Below, piece after piece: positions 16,500 through 24,183 of a DNA stretch of 27,391 bases. A model generated the notes under the pieces. The model saw nothing but the letters and a program-made list of their open reading frames with translations. It ran no database searches and had not been told where the DNA came from. Origin of the DNA: UPXZ01 sp964345395. Lineage in GTDB: Bacteria > Bacteroidota > Bacteroidia > Bacteroidales > Paludibacteraceae. Each line of letters opens with the position of its first letter. The first letter of the stretch is position 1. The stretch is taken from assembly GCA_964345395.1 (NCBI GenBank), contig CAYFRA010000018.1, positions 1-27,391 of the forward strand. The letters are read 5' to 3'. The position numbers and the translations under genes are program-made.

Positions 16500-16613
16500 A
16501 TCGATCTCTTAGATAAAGTATCTTGATGAGAACAGAAAAGATTGATATTAACTGTTTCAATTTTAAATAGTAATAAAAACCACATATCAGAGAGAAAAAA
16601 CAGTTTAATTTAT

Positions 16614-16621
16614 TATTTTTG
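16614..16621 (+). promoter_or_regulatory. -7 element of the folP-cdaA-purD operon
   Basis: TATTTTTG fits TAnnTTTG and lies 52 bases before the folP ATG. The -33 position has no TTTG. Being inside a T-rich run, this match is weaker than that of dps. Confidence 0.4.
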
Positions 16622-16673
16622 TAAATTGTAGTTCATTTTATGGTAAATAACGATTGCATTTTTAATTGAAACT

Positions 16674-17522
16674 ATGGATTTTAAACCCCACCAACTCAAT
16701 ATCAATGGTCAACTGATCCCTTTGGATAAGCCCATTGTTATGGCTATTATCAATTTCACACCCGACTCTTTTTATAAATCGAGCCAGATAACTTCGATTG
16801 AGAGTTTGTTAGAAAATGTCGATAAGGCTATCCGAGATGGTGCTACAATAATAGATGTGGGAGCTTATTCTTCTCGACCATCGGCAGAGCCGCTTGCTGT
16901 GGAAGATGAAAAAAGACGATTAGAAATAGCACTTGGTGCCATAAGAAAGCAATTTCCAAATATCATTATCTCTTTAGATACATTTCGAGCCGATGTGGCA
17001 AAGTGGGCAGCTGATGAATATGGAATTGAAATTATCAATGACATCAGTGGTGGCGATATGGATGAAAACATGTTTGAAACAGTTGCTAAACTACAAGTGC
17101 CCTATATAATGATGCATATGCGTGGAACACCACAAACTATGCAGCAACTAACCGATTATGAGCATTTGATTTCGGATATTTTTCGTAGCTTTGAAAGAAA
17201 AACTGCCAAACTAATCGATTTAGGTGTGAAAGATATAGTGATAGACCCCGGCTTTGGTTTTGCGAAAACTTTGGATCAAAACTACGAATTACTTGCCAAT
17301 TTGTCGCTTTACAAAGAACTGGGATGCCCTGTTTTGGTGGGTATGTCACGAAAGTCGATGCTTTATAATCTTTTGGAAATATCATCAGAGGAGGCTCTTA
17401 ATGCTACATCTGTTGTCAATACTTTGGCTTTGCTAAGCGGAGCAAATATCTTGCGGGTGCACGATGTGAAAGAAGCTGTAGAAACAATCAAACTTTACGA
17501 ACAATACCAAAAATATAGATAA
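16674..17522 (+). CDS. folP: Dihydropteroate synthase
   Basis: The 282-residue TIM-barrel enzyme joins p-aminobenzoate to 6-hydroxymethyl-7,8-dihydropterin pyrophosphate in folate synthesis. Seen are the pterin-diphosphate loop IINFTPDSFY (25-34), the segment IDVGAYSSRPSAEPL (60-74), the N-D-I-S-G block (122-126), MHMRGTPQTM (147-156), DPGFGFAKT (191-199) and GMSRKSML (223-230). All sulfonamide-target motifs are present. The stop is one base before the cdaA start, so the two are almost certainly cotranscribed; this pairing recurs in Bacteroidetes. Confidence 0.96.
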   Translation: MDFKPHQLNINGQLIPLDKPIVMAIINFTPDSFYKSSQITSIESLLENVDKAIRDGATIIDVGAYSSRPSAEPLAVEDEKRRLEIALGAIRKQFPNIIISLDTFRADVAKWAADEYGIEIINDISGGDMDENMFETVAKLQVPYIMMHMRGTPQTMQQLTDYEHLISDIFRSFERKTAKLIDLGVKDIVIDPGFGFAKTLDQNYELLANLSLYKELGCPVLVGMSRKSMLYNLLEISSEEALNATSVVNTLALLSGANILRVHDVKEAVETIKLYEQYQKYR

Positions 17523-17523
17523 A

Positions 17524-18330
17524 ATGCTATTTTTCGATATAAATATAAAAGATATTTTAGATATCACCCTCACCACGCTACTGCTTTTTGGTGCTTATCG
17601 ACTACTCAAACGATCGGGTGCAGCCAATGTTTTTTTAGGCGTAATGACTTTTGTGATTGTTTGGTTCTTCATATCGCAAGTACTAAAAATGGAGTTATTA
17701 GGCGGGATATTGGATGCAATTGTCAATGTGGGTGCCTTCGCATTGATTGTTTTGTTTCAGACAGAGATAAAACGTTTTTTCTCTCGAATTGGAACACGCA
17801 GAAATTGGGCTATCCTCAAATTTATGCCAAAAGTGTTCAAGCAACATGTACATGACAGCGAAACTGATAATATTTATAACAACATTCAAATCGTATTAGC
17901 TTGCCGAAATATGTCAAAAAGCAAAACAGGTGGTTTGATTGTGTTGACAAAAGAGAATAAGTTAGACTTTTTTGTTCAGACCGGCGAGGAGATTGATTCA
18001 AAAATCAGTTCAAGACTAATTGAAAATCTATTTTTTAAAAATAGCCCTTTACATGATGGTGCTCTTATCATATCCGATGGAAAACTACGTGCTGCTGGCT
18101 GTATTCTTCCAGTATCAAGCAATCAAAATATACCTAAAAGATTAGGCTTGCGACATCGGTCGGCATTAGGTATAAGCGAGCAATCTGACGCAATTGCAAT
18201 TACCGTTTCTGAAGAGACAGGACAAATTTCGTGGGCTCAAAATGGAAAATTAAAAATCAATGTTAAGCCTGAAGAGCTTGAACACTTTTTATCATCAGAG
18301 GTAGTAAAAAAATATGAAGTTAACGAATAA
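17524..18330 (+). CDS. cdaA: Membrane diadenylate cyclase (c-di-AMP synthase), CdaA type
   Basis: The 268-residue protein has three N-terminal TM helices (about 11-29, 36-54 and 62-80), a short coiled linker, and the DAC domain. The domain carries the catalytic motif DGA (178-180 in SPLHDGALIISDG) and RHR (210-212 in LGLRHRSALGIS). It condenses two ATP into c-di-AMP, a signal controlling potassium and osmotic balance and envelope stability. In Firmicutes it sits with cdaR (ybbR) and glmM; here the partners are folP (1 base upstream) and purD (4 bases downstream), and no YbbR protein is seen. Confidence 0.95.
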   Translation: MLFFDINIKDILDITLTTLLLFGAYRLLKRSGAANVFLGVMTFVIVWFFISQVLKMELLGGILDAIVNVGAFALIVLFQTEIKRFFSRIGTRRNWAILKFMPKVFKQHVHDSETDNIYNNIQIVLACRNMSKSKTGGLIVLTKENKLDFFVQTGEEIDSKISSRLIENLFFKNSPLHDGALIISDGKLRAAGCILPVSSNQNIPKRLGLRHRSALGISEQSDAIAITVSEETGQISWAQNGKLKINVKPEELEHFLSSEVVKKYEVNE

Positions 18331-18334
18331 TAAA

Positions 18335-19603
18335 ATGAATATATTGCTTCTCGGTTCGGGTGGACGCGAACACGCTATGGCTTGGAAAATAGCACAAAGT
18401 CCAAAACTATCAAAACTATATATTGCACCTGGCAACGCAGGAACAAGCAGTGTCGGCACAAATTTACCAATCAAAGTAAATGAGTTTGACAAGATCAAAT
18501 CAGCTGTTATCGACTATGAAATTGAGATGGTAGTCGTTGGGCCAGAAGATCCATTGGTAAATGGCATAGTCGATTTTTTTCAGGCAGATGAAAAACTGAA
18601 AAATATAACTATCATTGGCCCAAATAAAATCGCTGCACAATTAGAAGGGAGTAAAGACTTTTCTAAGCAATTTATGATACGTCACAACATCCCAACGGCA
18701 CAATATTTAAGCGTTACGACAGCTGATATCGATAAAGGAATCTCCTTTCTGAAAACATTGAAAGCTCCTTATGTACTAAAAGCTGACGGCTTGGCTGCGG
18801 GCAAAGGTGTGTTAATTATTGATGATTTAGACGAGGCGATTGCTGAACTTAACGCTATGTTAGATGGTAAATTTGGCAACGCAAGCTCTAAGGTTATTAT
18901 CGAAGAGTTTCTGTCGGGTATTGAGTGTTCGGTTTTTGTGATAACTGATGGTAAAAACTATAAAATCCTACCCGAAGCCAAAGATTACAAACGCATTGGC
19001 ACAAACGATACAGGATTGAATACAGGGGGTATGGGTGCAATTTCTCCAGTGCCATTTGCAGACAAACGTTTAATGCAAAAAATTGAAGATCGAATCATCA
19101 TTCCCACTATCCAAGGATTACAAAACGATGACATCTATTACAAAGGTTTTATTTTCTTCGGCTTGATACAAGTAGATGATGAGCCTTATGTGATTGAATA
19201 TAACGCACGTATGGGAGATCCAGAAACTGAAGTTGTAATGTTGCGACTAAAGAGTGACTTCGTTGAATTGCTGCAAGGAGTTGCTGATGGCGATTTAGAT
19301 AAAAAAACAGTGGAATTTGACGAGAGAGCGGCGGTTGCAATTATGTTGGTTTCTGGAGGTTATCCAGGTGATTTTGAGAGAGGAAAAGAAATTTTGGGAT
19401 TGGAAAATATAGAAGAGAGTGTGGTGTTTCACGCAGGTACTACACATCAAAAAGATAAAATATTAACCAATGGAGGAAGAGTCATTGCGGTAAGTTCTTA
19501 TGGAAAAGACAAAACAGAAGCTTTAGAAAAGTCTTTGGAGAGTGCTAATCGCATTCAGTTTGAAAACAAGTATTTTAGAAACGATATTGGATTTGATTTA
19601 TAA
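18335..19603 (+). CDS. purD: Phosphoribosylamine--glycine ligase (GAR synthetase)
   Basis: The 422-residue ATP-grasp enzyme makes glycinamide ribonucleotide, the second step of purine synthesis. Seen are MNILLLGSGGREHAMAWKI (1-19), VVGPEDPLVNGIVDFF, KADGLAAGKGVLI (about 150-162), GTNDTGLNTGGMGAISP and EYNARMGDPETEVV (about 288-301), all diagnostic. An in-frame ATG at 18314 lies inside cdaA, but the ATG at 18335, four bases after the cdaA stop, gives the family N-terminus. Length is normal (about 420-430). Confidence 0.96.
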   Translation: MNILLLGSGGREHAMAWKIAQSPKLSKLYIAPGNAGTSSVGTNLPIKVNEFDKIKSAVIDYEIEMVVVGPEDPLVNGIVDFFQADEKLKNITIIGPNKIAAQLEGSKDFSKQFMIRHNIPTAQYLSVTTADIDKGISFLKTLKAPYVLKADGLAAGKGVLIIDDLDEAIAELNAMLDGKFGNASSKVIIEEFLSGIECSVFVITDGKNYKILPEAKDYKRIGTNDTGLNTGGMGAISPVPFADKRLMQKIEDRIIIPTIQGLQNDDIYYKGFIFFGLIQVDDEPYVIEYNARMGDPETEVVMLRLKSDFVELLQGVADGDLDKKTVEFDERAAVAIMLVSGGYPGDFERGKEILGLENIEESVVFHAGTTHQKDKILTNGGRVIAVSSYGKDKTEALEKSLESANRIQFENKYFRNDIGFDL

Positions 19604-19617
19604 AAACAGATAGAGCT

Positions 19618-20769
19618 ATGGCGAGAATATTGGTGATTGATGACGAACGAAGCATCCGAAACACAATGAAAGATATTTTGGAGTTTGAAAAGCACAAAGT
19701 AGTATTGGCTGAAAATGGTAAAGTGGGCTTGAATACCGCATTGAACGAGTCTTTCGACCTGATTTTTTCAGATATCAAAATGCCCGAAATGGATGGAATT
19801 GAGTTTTTAGAACAACTTCGCAGTGAAAATACTGACACGCCTGTTGTGATGATCTCAGGCCATGGAAATATTGACACAGCGGTAGAGTGCATTAAAAAAG
19901 GTGCTTTTGATTTCATTGAGAAACCAATCGACTTGAATCGGCTTTTGGTTACAGTACGCAATGCCATTGAGAAAGGATCTTTAGTAACTGAAACCAAAAA
20001 GCTAAAACGCAAAGTTTCATCTAAAAACCAGATGATTGGTGAGTCGGAAGGTATCAACAGGGTGCGTGAAATGATTGAAAAAGTCGCTCCCACCGATGCA
20101 CGCGTATTGATTACGGGAGCCAATGGCACTGGTAAAGAGGTAGTTGCACGTCTTTTGTATGAAAATAGCAATCGTGCATCTAATCCATTTGTAGAGGTAA
20201 ACTGTGCTGCCATCCCGTCAGAATTAATAGAAAGCGAGCTTTTTGGTCATGAAAAAGGATCATTTACCTCTGCTCATAAACAACGAATTGGAAAGTTTGA
20301 ACAGGCTGACAATGGTACAATTTTCTTGGATGAAATTGGCGACATGAGCCTTTCGGCACAAACCAAAGTACTTAGAGCTCTACAAGAAAATGAGATTTCA
20401 CGAGTTGGAAGTGATAAAAACATAAAAGTTAATGTGCGTGTTTTTGCCGCTACAAACAAAGACTTGAAAGAGGAGATTGAGAAAGGTAACTTTAGAGAAG
20501 ACCTATTTCACCGACTCAATGTTATCCCAATCCACGTCCCCGCTTTAGACGATCGCAAAAGTGATATACCTCTATTGGTCGATTACTTTTTAGACCAAAT
20601 ATGTAAAGAACAAGGTATTCAGGTTAAAAATATTGACAAAAAAGCCATTGAAGCTCTACAAAAACGTAGTTGGCCTGGAAATATTCGTGAACTCCGCAAT
20701 GTGGTAGAACGACTGATTATTTTGGGTGGGAATAAAATATCAGAAGATGATGTCAAAAATTTCTCCTAA
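19618..20769 (+). CDS. NtrC-type response regulator (receiver + AAA+) lacking a DNA-binding domain
   Basis: The 383-residue protein has a receiver domain (1-118: acidic pair D8/D9, phospho-acceptor D52 in SDIKMPEMDG, Lys102 in FIEKP) and a sigma-54 AAA+ domain (about 138-365). The latter carries Walker A GANGTGKE (167-174), Walker B in TIFLDEIGD (234-242) and WPGNIRELRNVVERL (352-366). The sigma-54 contact loop GAFTGA reads GSFTSA (214-219). The protein stops 17 residues after the RELRN block, so the usual Fis-type helix-turn-helix is absent. I recall similar short regulators with GAFTSA-like loops in Flavobacteria, so this is probably a phylum-specific type and not a truncation. It lies 14 bases after purD; no histidine kinase is in view. 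Confidence 0.88.
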   Translation: MARILVIDDERSIRNTMKDILEFEKHKVVLAENGKVGLNTALNESFDLIFSDIKMPEMDGIEFLEQLRSENTDTPVVMISGHGNIDTAVECIKKGAFDFIEKPIDLNRLLVTVRNAIEKGSLVTETKKLKRKVSSKNQMIGESEGINRVREMIEKVAPTDARVLITGANGTGKEVVARLLYENSNRASNPFVEVNCAAIPSELIESELFGHEKGSFTSAHKQRIGKFEQADNGTIFLDEIGDMSLSAQTKVLRALQENEISRVGSDKNIKVNVRVFAATNKDLKEEIEKGNFREDLFHRLNVIPIHVPALDDRKSDIPLLVDYFLDQICKEQGIQVKNIDKKAIEALQKRSWPGNIRELRNVVERLIILGGNKISEDDVKNFS

Positions 20770-20848
20770 CGAAAACTAACATGAATACAGAATAAGCTTT
20801 AATAATTGGCTGTAACCGCTTAATCTGGATTTTTTAATATAAAAAAAT

Positions 20849-21310
20849 ATGAAACCGATAGAAGAATTAAAAATTGCTATTTGTAGTGATCACGCTGGAT
20901 ATGAGTTGAAAAATAGAATAATCTCCTATTTGAATGAAAAAAATCCAATCGTTTTATTTGATTTTGGTTGCTATTCGGCCGAAAGCTCCGACTACCCTGA
21001 TTACGCACATCCTATGGCTGAGGCAATTGAAGCGGATGAGTTTGATTATGGTATCTCAATTTGCGGCAGTGGCAATGGCATAAGTATGGTACTAAATAAA
21101 CATCAGGGAATTAGAGCTGCACTTTGCTGGGATGTAGAGATAGCTGAATTAGCACGCCTTCACAACGACGCAAATGTACTCTCAATGCCAGGTCGTTTTG
21201 TAACGGAAGAAGAGGCTTTCAAAATGGTAGATGTTTTTTTCTCAACCGACTTTGAGGGTGGACGCCATCAACGAAGAGTTGATAAAATACCAATTAAACA
21301 AGGTGAATAA
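20849..21310 (+). CDS. rpiB: Ribose-5-phosphate isomerase B
   Basis: The 153-residue protein interconverts ribose 5-phosphate and ribulose 5-phosphate. It shows the RpiB signature: IAICSDHAGYELK (9-21), SDYPDYAHPMAEAI (47-60), the catalytic Cys72 in ISICGSGNGISM (69-80), NKHQGIRAALCWD, and N-D-A-N-V-L near 126-131, with FEGGRHQRRVDKI at the end. The usual CGTGIG loop reads CGSGNG. It follows the response regulator after 79 bases, with no recognisable terminator or promoter between, so read-through is possible. Confidence 0.95.
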   Translation: MKPIEELKIAICSDHAGYELKNRIISYLNEKNPIVLFDFGCYSAESSDYPDYAHPMAEAIEADEFDYGISICGSGNGISMVLNKHQGIRAALCWDVEIAELARLHNDANVLSMPGRFVTEEEAFKMVDVFFSTDFEGGRHQRRVDKIPIKQGE

Positions 21311-21351
21311 AAAGGTCTAAAGTGTTGGCTTTGCTGTGGCTATATTTGCTT

Positions 21352-22650
21352 TTAAGAATAATATTTCTTTTTATGAGAATCGATAGCCATAGCAACACTC
21401 ATTTCTATTCCAAATATTGAGCTATCAATGGTCATATCATAAAACTGAGGACTTCCCCAGTCCCTATTTGTATAATGCTTATTGTAGTTCATCCTCTCTT
21501 TGTCTTTAAGCATCAACTCCTCTTTTGCTTTCTCAGCCTGAATGCCGTAGTTGTTTATTGCTCTCCCAATGCGAAAATCCTCATTGGCAAGTACAAAGAT
21601 ATTAAACACATTGGGATGGCCTTTTAGAATAAAATCAGCACATCTCCCTACAATTACGCAAGACTCAACCGCTGCAATATCTCGGATAACCTTTGTTTGT
21701 GCTATAAACAACAAATCTTTGGGCGGTTTTATCTCATTGACAAAAGCATAATTTTGGGTATAGAATTTAAAAAAGAGATTACTTTTGAGTTTTTGTTCAT
21801 TTTTCTCAACATACTCTTTCGAAAAACCAGCCTCTTTTGCGGTTAGTTCAATTAAATCACTATCATAGAAGCCTACATTTAACTTTTCAGCTATCATTTT
21901 TCCAATTTCATGCCCACCGCTACCAAACTGTCTTGAAATAGTAATAGCAAATTTATCTGTAAGCAAATAAGGTTCAGGAAGATAATCATCGCTAGACTTT
22001 TTCTCTACTTCCAATAGCTTATCAAGGAATATAAAATACTTTTGATAAAAAAGAATAACAAAACCTGTTGCGAATGTTAATAAGAGTGTTCCTTCCCTCA
22101 CACCAAATGGTGCTTTTATTAAAACCACCGAGCTAAGCAGTGCTATAGCAACAAACACCAGCTCCATTGAAAACTTGATTGCACTGAAATCTCTCTCTGT
22201 TTTTTCAGATATAGTCATAATGAAACCTTCGATAGGAAGCATCGTTGTATTTGATTTTACAATTAAAAAGACACCAAAAGCAAACACCAAAACAGCAGCA
22301 ATCAATAGCAGCAACTGCATCAAATATGTATCAATAGTCCAATGTGCCAATAGCTTCAAAGCAACATCAATATTAAATCCCAATATTAAGGTCATCGGTA
22401 TTTGCAGATAAATGATGGGTTTGATCCGCTTCTCTGCAAACAAAAGGTGAACAGAAAAGAAAAGTAGATTTAGAATAATTGTAAAAAGCCCTACAGAAAT
22501 GTGGGGAAATAGCTTATTGTAAACATACGGAATAGTTGATATGGGTGTAGTGCCTAATCCAGCGTGCATAGAGGCAGCAAGCCCTAAGCTCATCGCCAAA
22601 AGTCCAAAAAAAACAAAAAGCAAACGAAAAGGTAAATTATCCTGGCCCAT
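21352..22650 (-). CDS. Fusion of a YczE/YitT-like membrane domain with a cytidylate-kinase-like domain
   Basis: The 432-residue protein has about five or six TM helices in residues 1-205, with segments such as GLAASMHAGLGTTPISTIPY (23-42) and NTTMLPIEGFIMTIS (134-148) resembling the YczE/YitT membrane family. After a linker (210-232) comes a cytidylate-kinase-like domain (233-430): FAITISRQFGSGGHEIGKM, FYDSDLIELTAKEAG and VIVGRCADFIL (about 332-342). The nucleotide loop is GSGGHEIG, without the Lys of a standard P-loop; this is seen in the cytidylate kinase-like family. Substrate and role are unknown. It is a single gene with a -7 element at 22721-22728 and is convergent with rpiB. Confidence 0.8.
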   Translation of the reverse strand: MGQDNLPFRLLFVFFGLLAMSLGLAASMHAGLGTTPISTIPYVYNKLFPHISVGLFTIILNLLFFSVHLLFAEKRIKPIIYLQIPMTLILGFNIDVALKLLAHWTIDTYLMQLLLLIAAVLVFAFGVFLIVKSNTTMLPIEGFIMTISEKTERDFSAIKFSMELVFVAIALLSSVVLIKAPFGVREGTLLLTFATGFVILFYQKYFIFLDKLLEVEKKSSDDYLPEPYLLTDKFAITISRQFGSGGHEIGKMIAEKLNVGFYDSDLIELTAKEAGFSKEYVEKNEQKLKSNLFFKFYTQNYAFVNEIKPPKDLLFIAQTKVIRDIAAVESCVIVGRCADFILKGHPNVFNIFVLANEDFRIGRAINNYGIQAEKAKEELMLKDKERMNYNKHYTNRDWGSPQFYDMTIDSSIFGIEMSVAMAIDSHKKKYYS

Positions 22651-22720
22651 TTAATCTATATAATATTGATATAAGTATTTATAAAAACTTTATTTATTGA
22701 TAATAAGTAGTGATATAACG

Positions 22721-22728
22721 CAAAACTA
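22721..22728 (-). promoter_or_regulatory. -7 element for the membrane-kinase fusion gene
   Basis: The minus strand reads TAGTTTTG, matching TAnnTTTG, and predicts a leader of about 65 bases. No TTTG was seen at the -33 position. It lies 33 bases past the stop of the SDR gene. Confidence 0.4.
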
Positions 22729-22761
22729 CAAAATCTTTTCAATAAAAACGTGTAATTCCAA

Positions 22762-23592
22762 CTATTCTTTTTGTCTAATCATTGTTATTCTTAAATTGGT
22801 TTCACTCCAAAGCCAGTCAAGCAAACTATGATAAGCATATTTAGAATTTATTGGGCGACTTTTATTTCCTTTGAATTGCAAACCTGAATTTTTACTAAAC
22901 AGGGCATTAAGAATGGGCGTAGTGCTATTCTCTGGTGATTTGGTAAATGGCCGAAACAGCACATCAGCAAGTATGTCAAACCAACGTTCAAGACGTATAA
23001 ATTCGCTATTTACTATTCCTGGGTCTGCCACATTGGCACGTATATTTTCGGTCAACTCTCGCGATAATCGTGCGGTATATACAGTCAAAGCTGTTTTTGA
23101 TAGCAGATAAGCTTTTAGTTGTGAAAATCTTTTCTCTTCTACTTCAAAAATAGATTGATTCAAATAGCGAGGATGTTTTGCCAAAGAATTAACATTGACG
23201 ATTGAGGCTTTTTCAGAAAAGACAGGAATCAACAATTGGGTCAGTTGTATAAGCCCCATATAATTGACGGCAAAAGTCATCTCATATCCATCCCTATTGG
23301 TAACAAAGTGTCGCATAATGGTTCCCGCATTATTAATCAAACCATCTACAACATGTTTTTCATCAATAAGCTGATCAACAAATTTCAAAATAGATTTAGA
23401 CTCACTCAAATCCAACTCTCTAATGATAATATCAACAGGAGAGACAGCCAACGATGAAATAAAGTTTTGTCTTAAAAGTTCAGCTTTACTGATATTTCTA
23501 CAAGCCATAATCACTGTGTGTCCTTGCTGCAAAAGCTTTTTGCTGAGGGCTTCACCGATGGCACCTGTGGCACCTGTTACAATTATTTTCAC
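22762..23592 (-). CDS. Short-chain dehydrogenase/reductase
   Basis: The 276-residue protein is a classical SDR with an N-terminal Rossmann fold. Seen are the nucleotide-binding TGATGAIG (6-13), NNAG (87-90), the catalytic Ser136 in IVNVNSLA and Tyr162/Lys166 in AYLLSKTAL. The arrangement and the C-terminal segment resemble retinol-dehydrogenase/WW-oxidoreductase-like SDRs that use NADP(H), but the substrate cannot be read from sequence. The start codon is GTG at 23592; no ATG fits, and the N-terminus MKIIVTGATG is exactly where the fold begins. It is divergent from umuD. Confidence 0.88.
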   Translation of the reverse strand: MKIIVTGATGAIGEALSKKLLQQGHTVIMACRNISKAELLRQNFISSLAVSPVDIIIRELDLSESKSILKFVDQLIDEKHVVDGLINNAGTIMRHFVTNRDGYEMTFAVNYMGLIQLTQLLIPVFSEKASIVNVNSLAKHPRYLNQSIFEVEEKRFSQLKAYLLSKTALTVYTARLSRELTENIRANVADPGIVNSEFIRLERWFDILADVLFRPFTKSPENSTTPILNALFSKNSGLQFKGNKSRPINSKYAYHSLLDWLWSETNLRITMIRQKE

Positions 23593-23617
23593 GTTCGAAG
23601 TTTACTATTTTTTTTCG

Positions 23618-23700
23618 ATACAAATTTACAAAGCAAAAATATGATTAAAAAATAAATACGATAATTTCACATTAATGCATTTAAAATTTGTATTTTTGCT
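23618..23700. promoter_or_regulatory. Divergent SDR/umuD promoter region with shared inverted words
   Basis: Two words recur in opposite orientation. ATACAAATTT (23618-23627) returns as AAATTTGTAT (23684-23693), and AGCAAAAATA (23632-23641) returns as TATTTTTGCT (23691-23700). The right-hand copies overlap the umuD -7 element TATTTTTG at 23691-23698. The left-hand copies give two possible minus-strand -7 elements for the SDR gene (23634-23641 and 23621-23628). A shared repressor, for example a LexA-type SOS regulator, could act on both sides; that is inference. Confidence 0.5.
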
Positions 23701-23705
23701 CTGTT

Positions 23706-24155
23706 ATGAAACAAATAAAACCAATTATTACTACTCCGCTATTTGATATTTACAAAGCAGAAGCGGCATCTGAATTGCTTTTGCCCTATATCGGCACATT
23801 GCGAGCAGGTTTTCCATCGCCAGCCGATGACTTTGCAAGTGAGCGCATCGATCTGAACAAGCTCTGCATTCGTCATCCCGAAGCAACCTATTTTGCTCGT
23901 GCCAAAGGCAACTCAATGAATCGCGATTTTATTGAAGATGATTTGTTGGTGATTGATTCAAGTTTAGAGTATAACAACAATAATATTGCAATGATATTTA
24001 TTGATGGTGACTTTACCACCAAACGTATCCGTAAAACAAACGATCGCTGCTTTTTAGAGTCATCAAATAAGGATTATCCAGAAATTGAGATTACAGAAGA
24101 TTCAAAGAATCTGATTTTTGGGGTTATCACTTGGAGTTTCAGAAAACACATTTAA
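23706..24155 (+). CDS. umuD: UmuD-like SOS mutagenesis protein (S24-type autopeptidase)
   Basis: The 149-residue protein has the UmuD/LexA peptidase fold without a DNA-binding domain. The self-cleavage site is Ala34-Gly35 in LRAGFPSP, the nucleophile Ser70 is in KGNSM, and the general base Lys106 is in FTTKRI. Spacing matches E. coli UmuD (Cys24-Gly25, Ser60, Lys97). RecA-stimulated cleavage would yield UmuD', the partner of the UmuC polymerase encoded 28 bases downstream. The frame opens at a TTG (23688), but ATG 23706 gives the normal start. The -7 element ends only 7 bases before this ATG, so the transcript may be almost leaderless. Confidence 0.93.
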   Translation: MKQIKPIITTPLFDIYKAEAASELLLPYIGTLRAGFPSPADDFASERIDLNKLCIRHPEATYFARAKGNSMNRDFIEDDLLVIDSSLEYNNNNIAMIFIDGDFTTKRIRKTNDRCFLESSNKDYPEIEITEDSKNLIFGVITWSFRKHI

Positions 24156-24183
24156 TAAGTTTTTGATAGAAGAAAGAGAAGAA

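Noticed and set aside
19575..20213. A 212-codon minus-strand open frame opposite the response regulator.
   Set aside because: It overlaps purD's end and a clearly identified receiver/AAA+ gene; its translation shows no domain.
22651..22761. Possible small RNA or terminator in the AT-rich spacer between the SDR and fusion genes.
   Set aside because: No stable hairpin with a T-run and no recognisable RNA motif; only a -7 promoter element could be supported.
24118..24183. N-terminal extension of umuC from a TTG inside umuD.
   Set aside because: The 22 extra residues do not fit the Y-family start (F-V-H-I-D-C-N-N-F-Y); the ATG at 24184 has a purine-rich leader.
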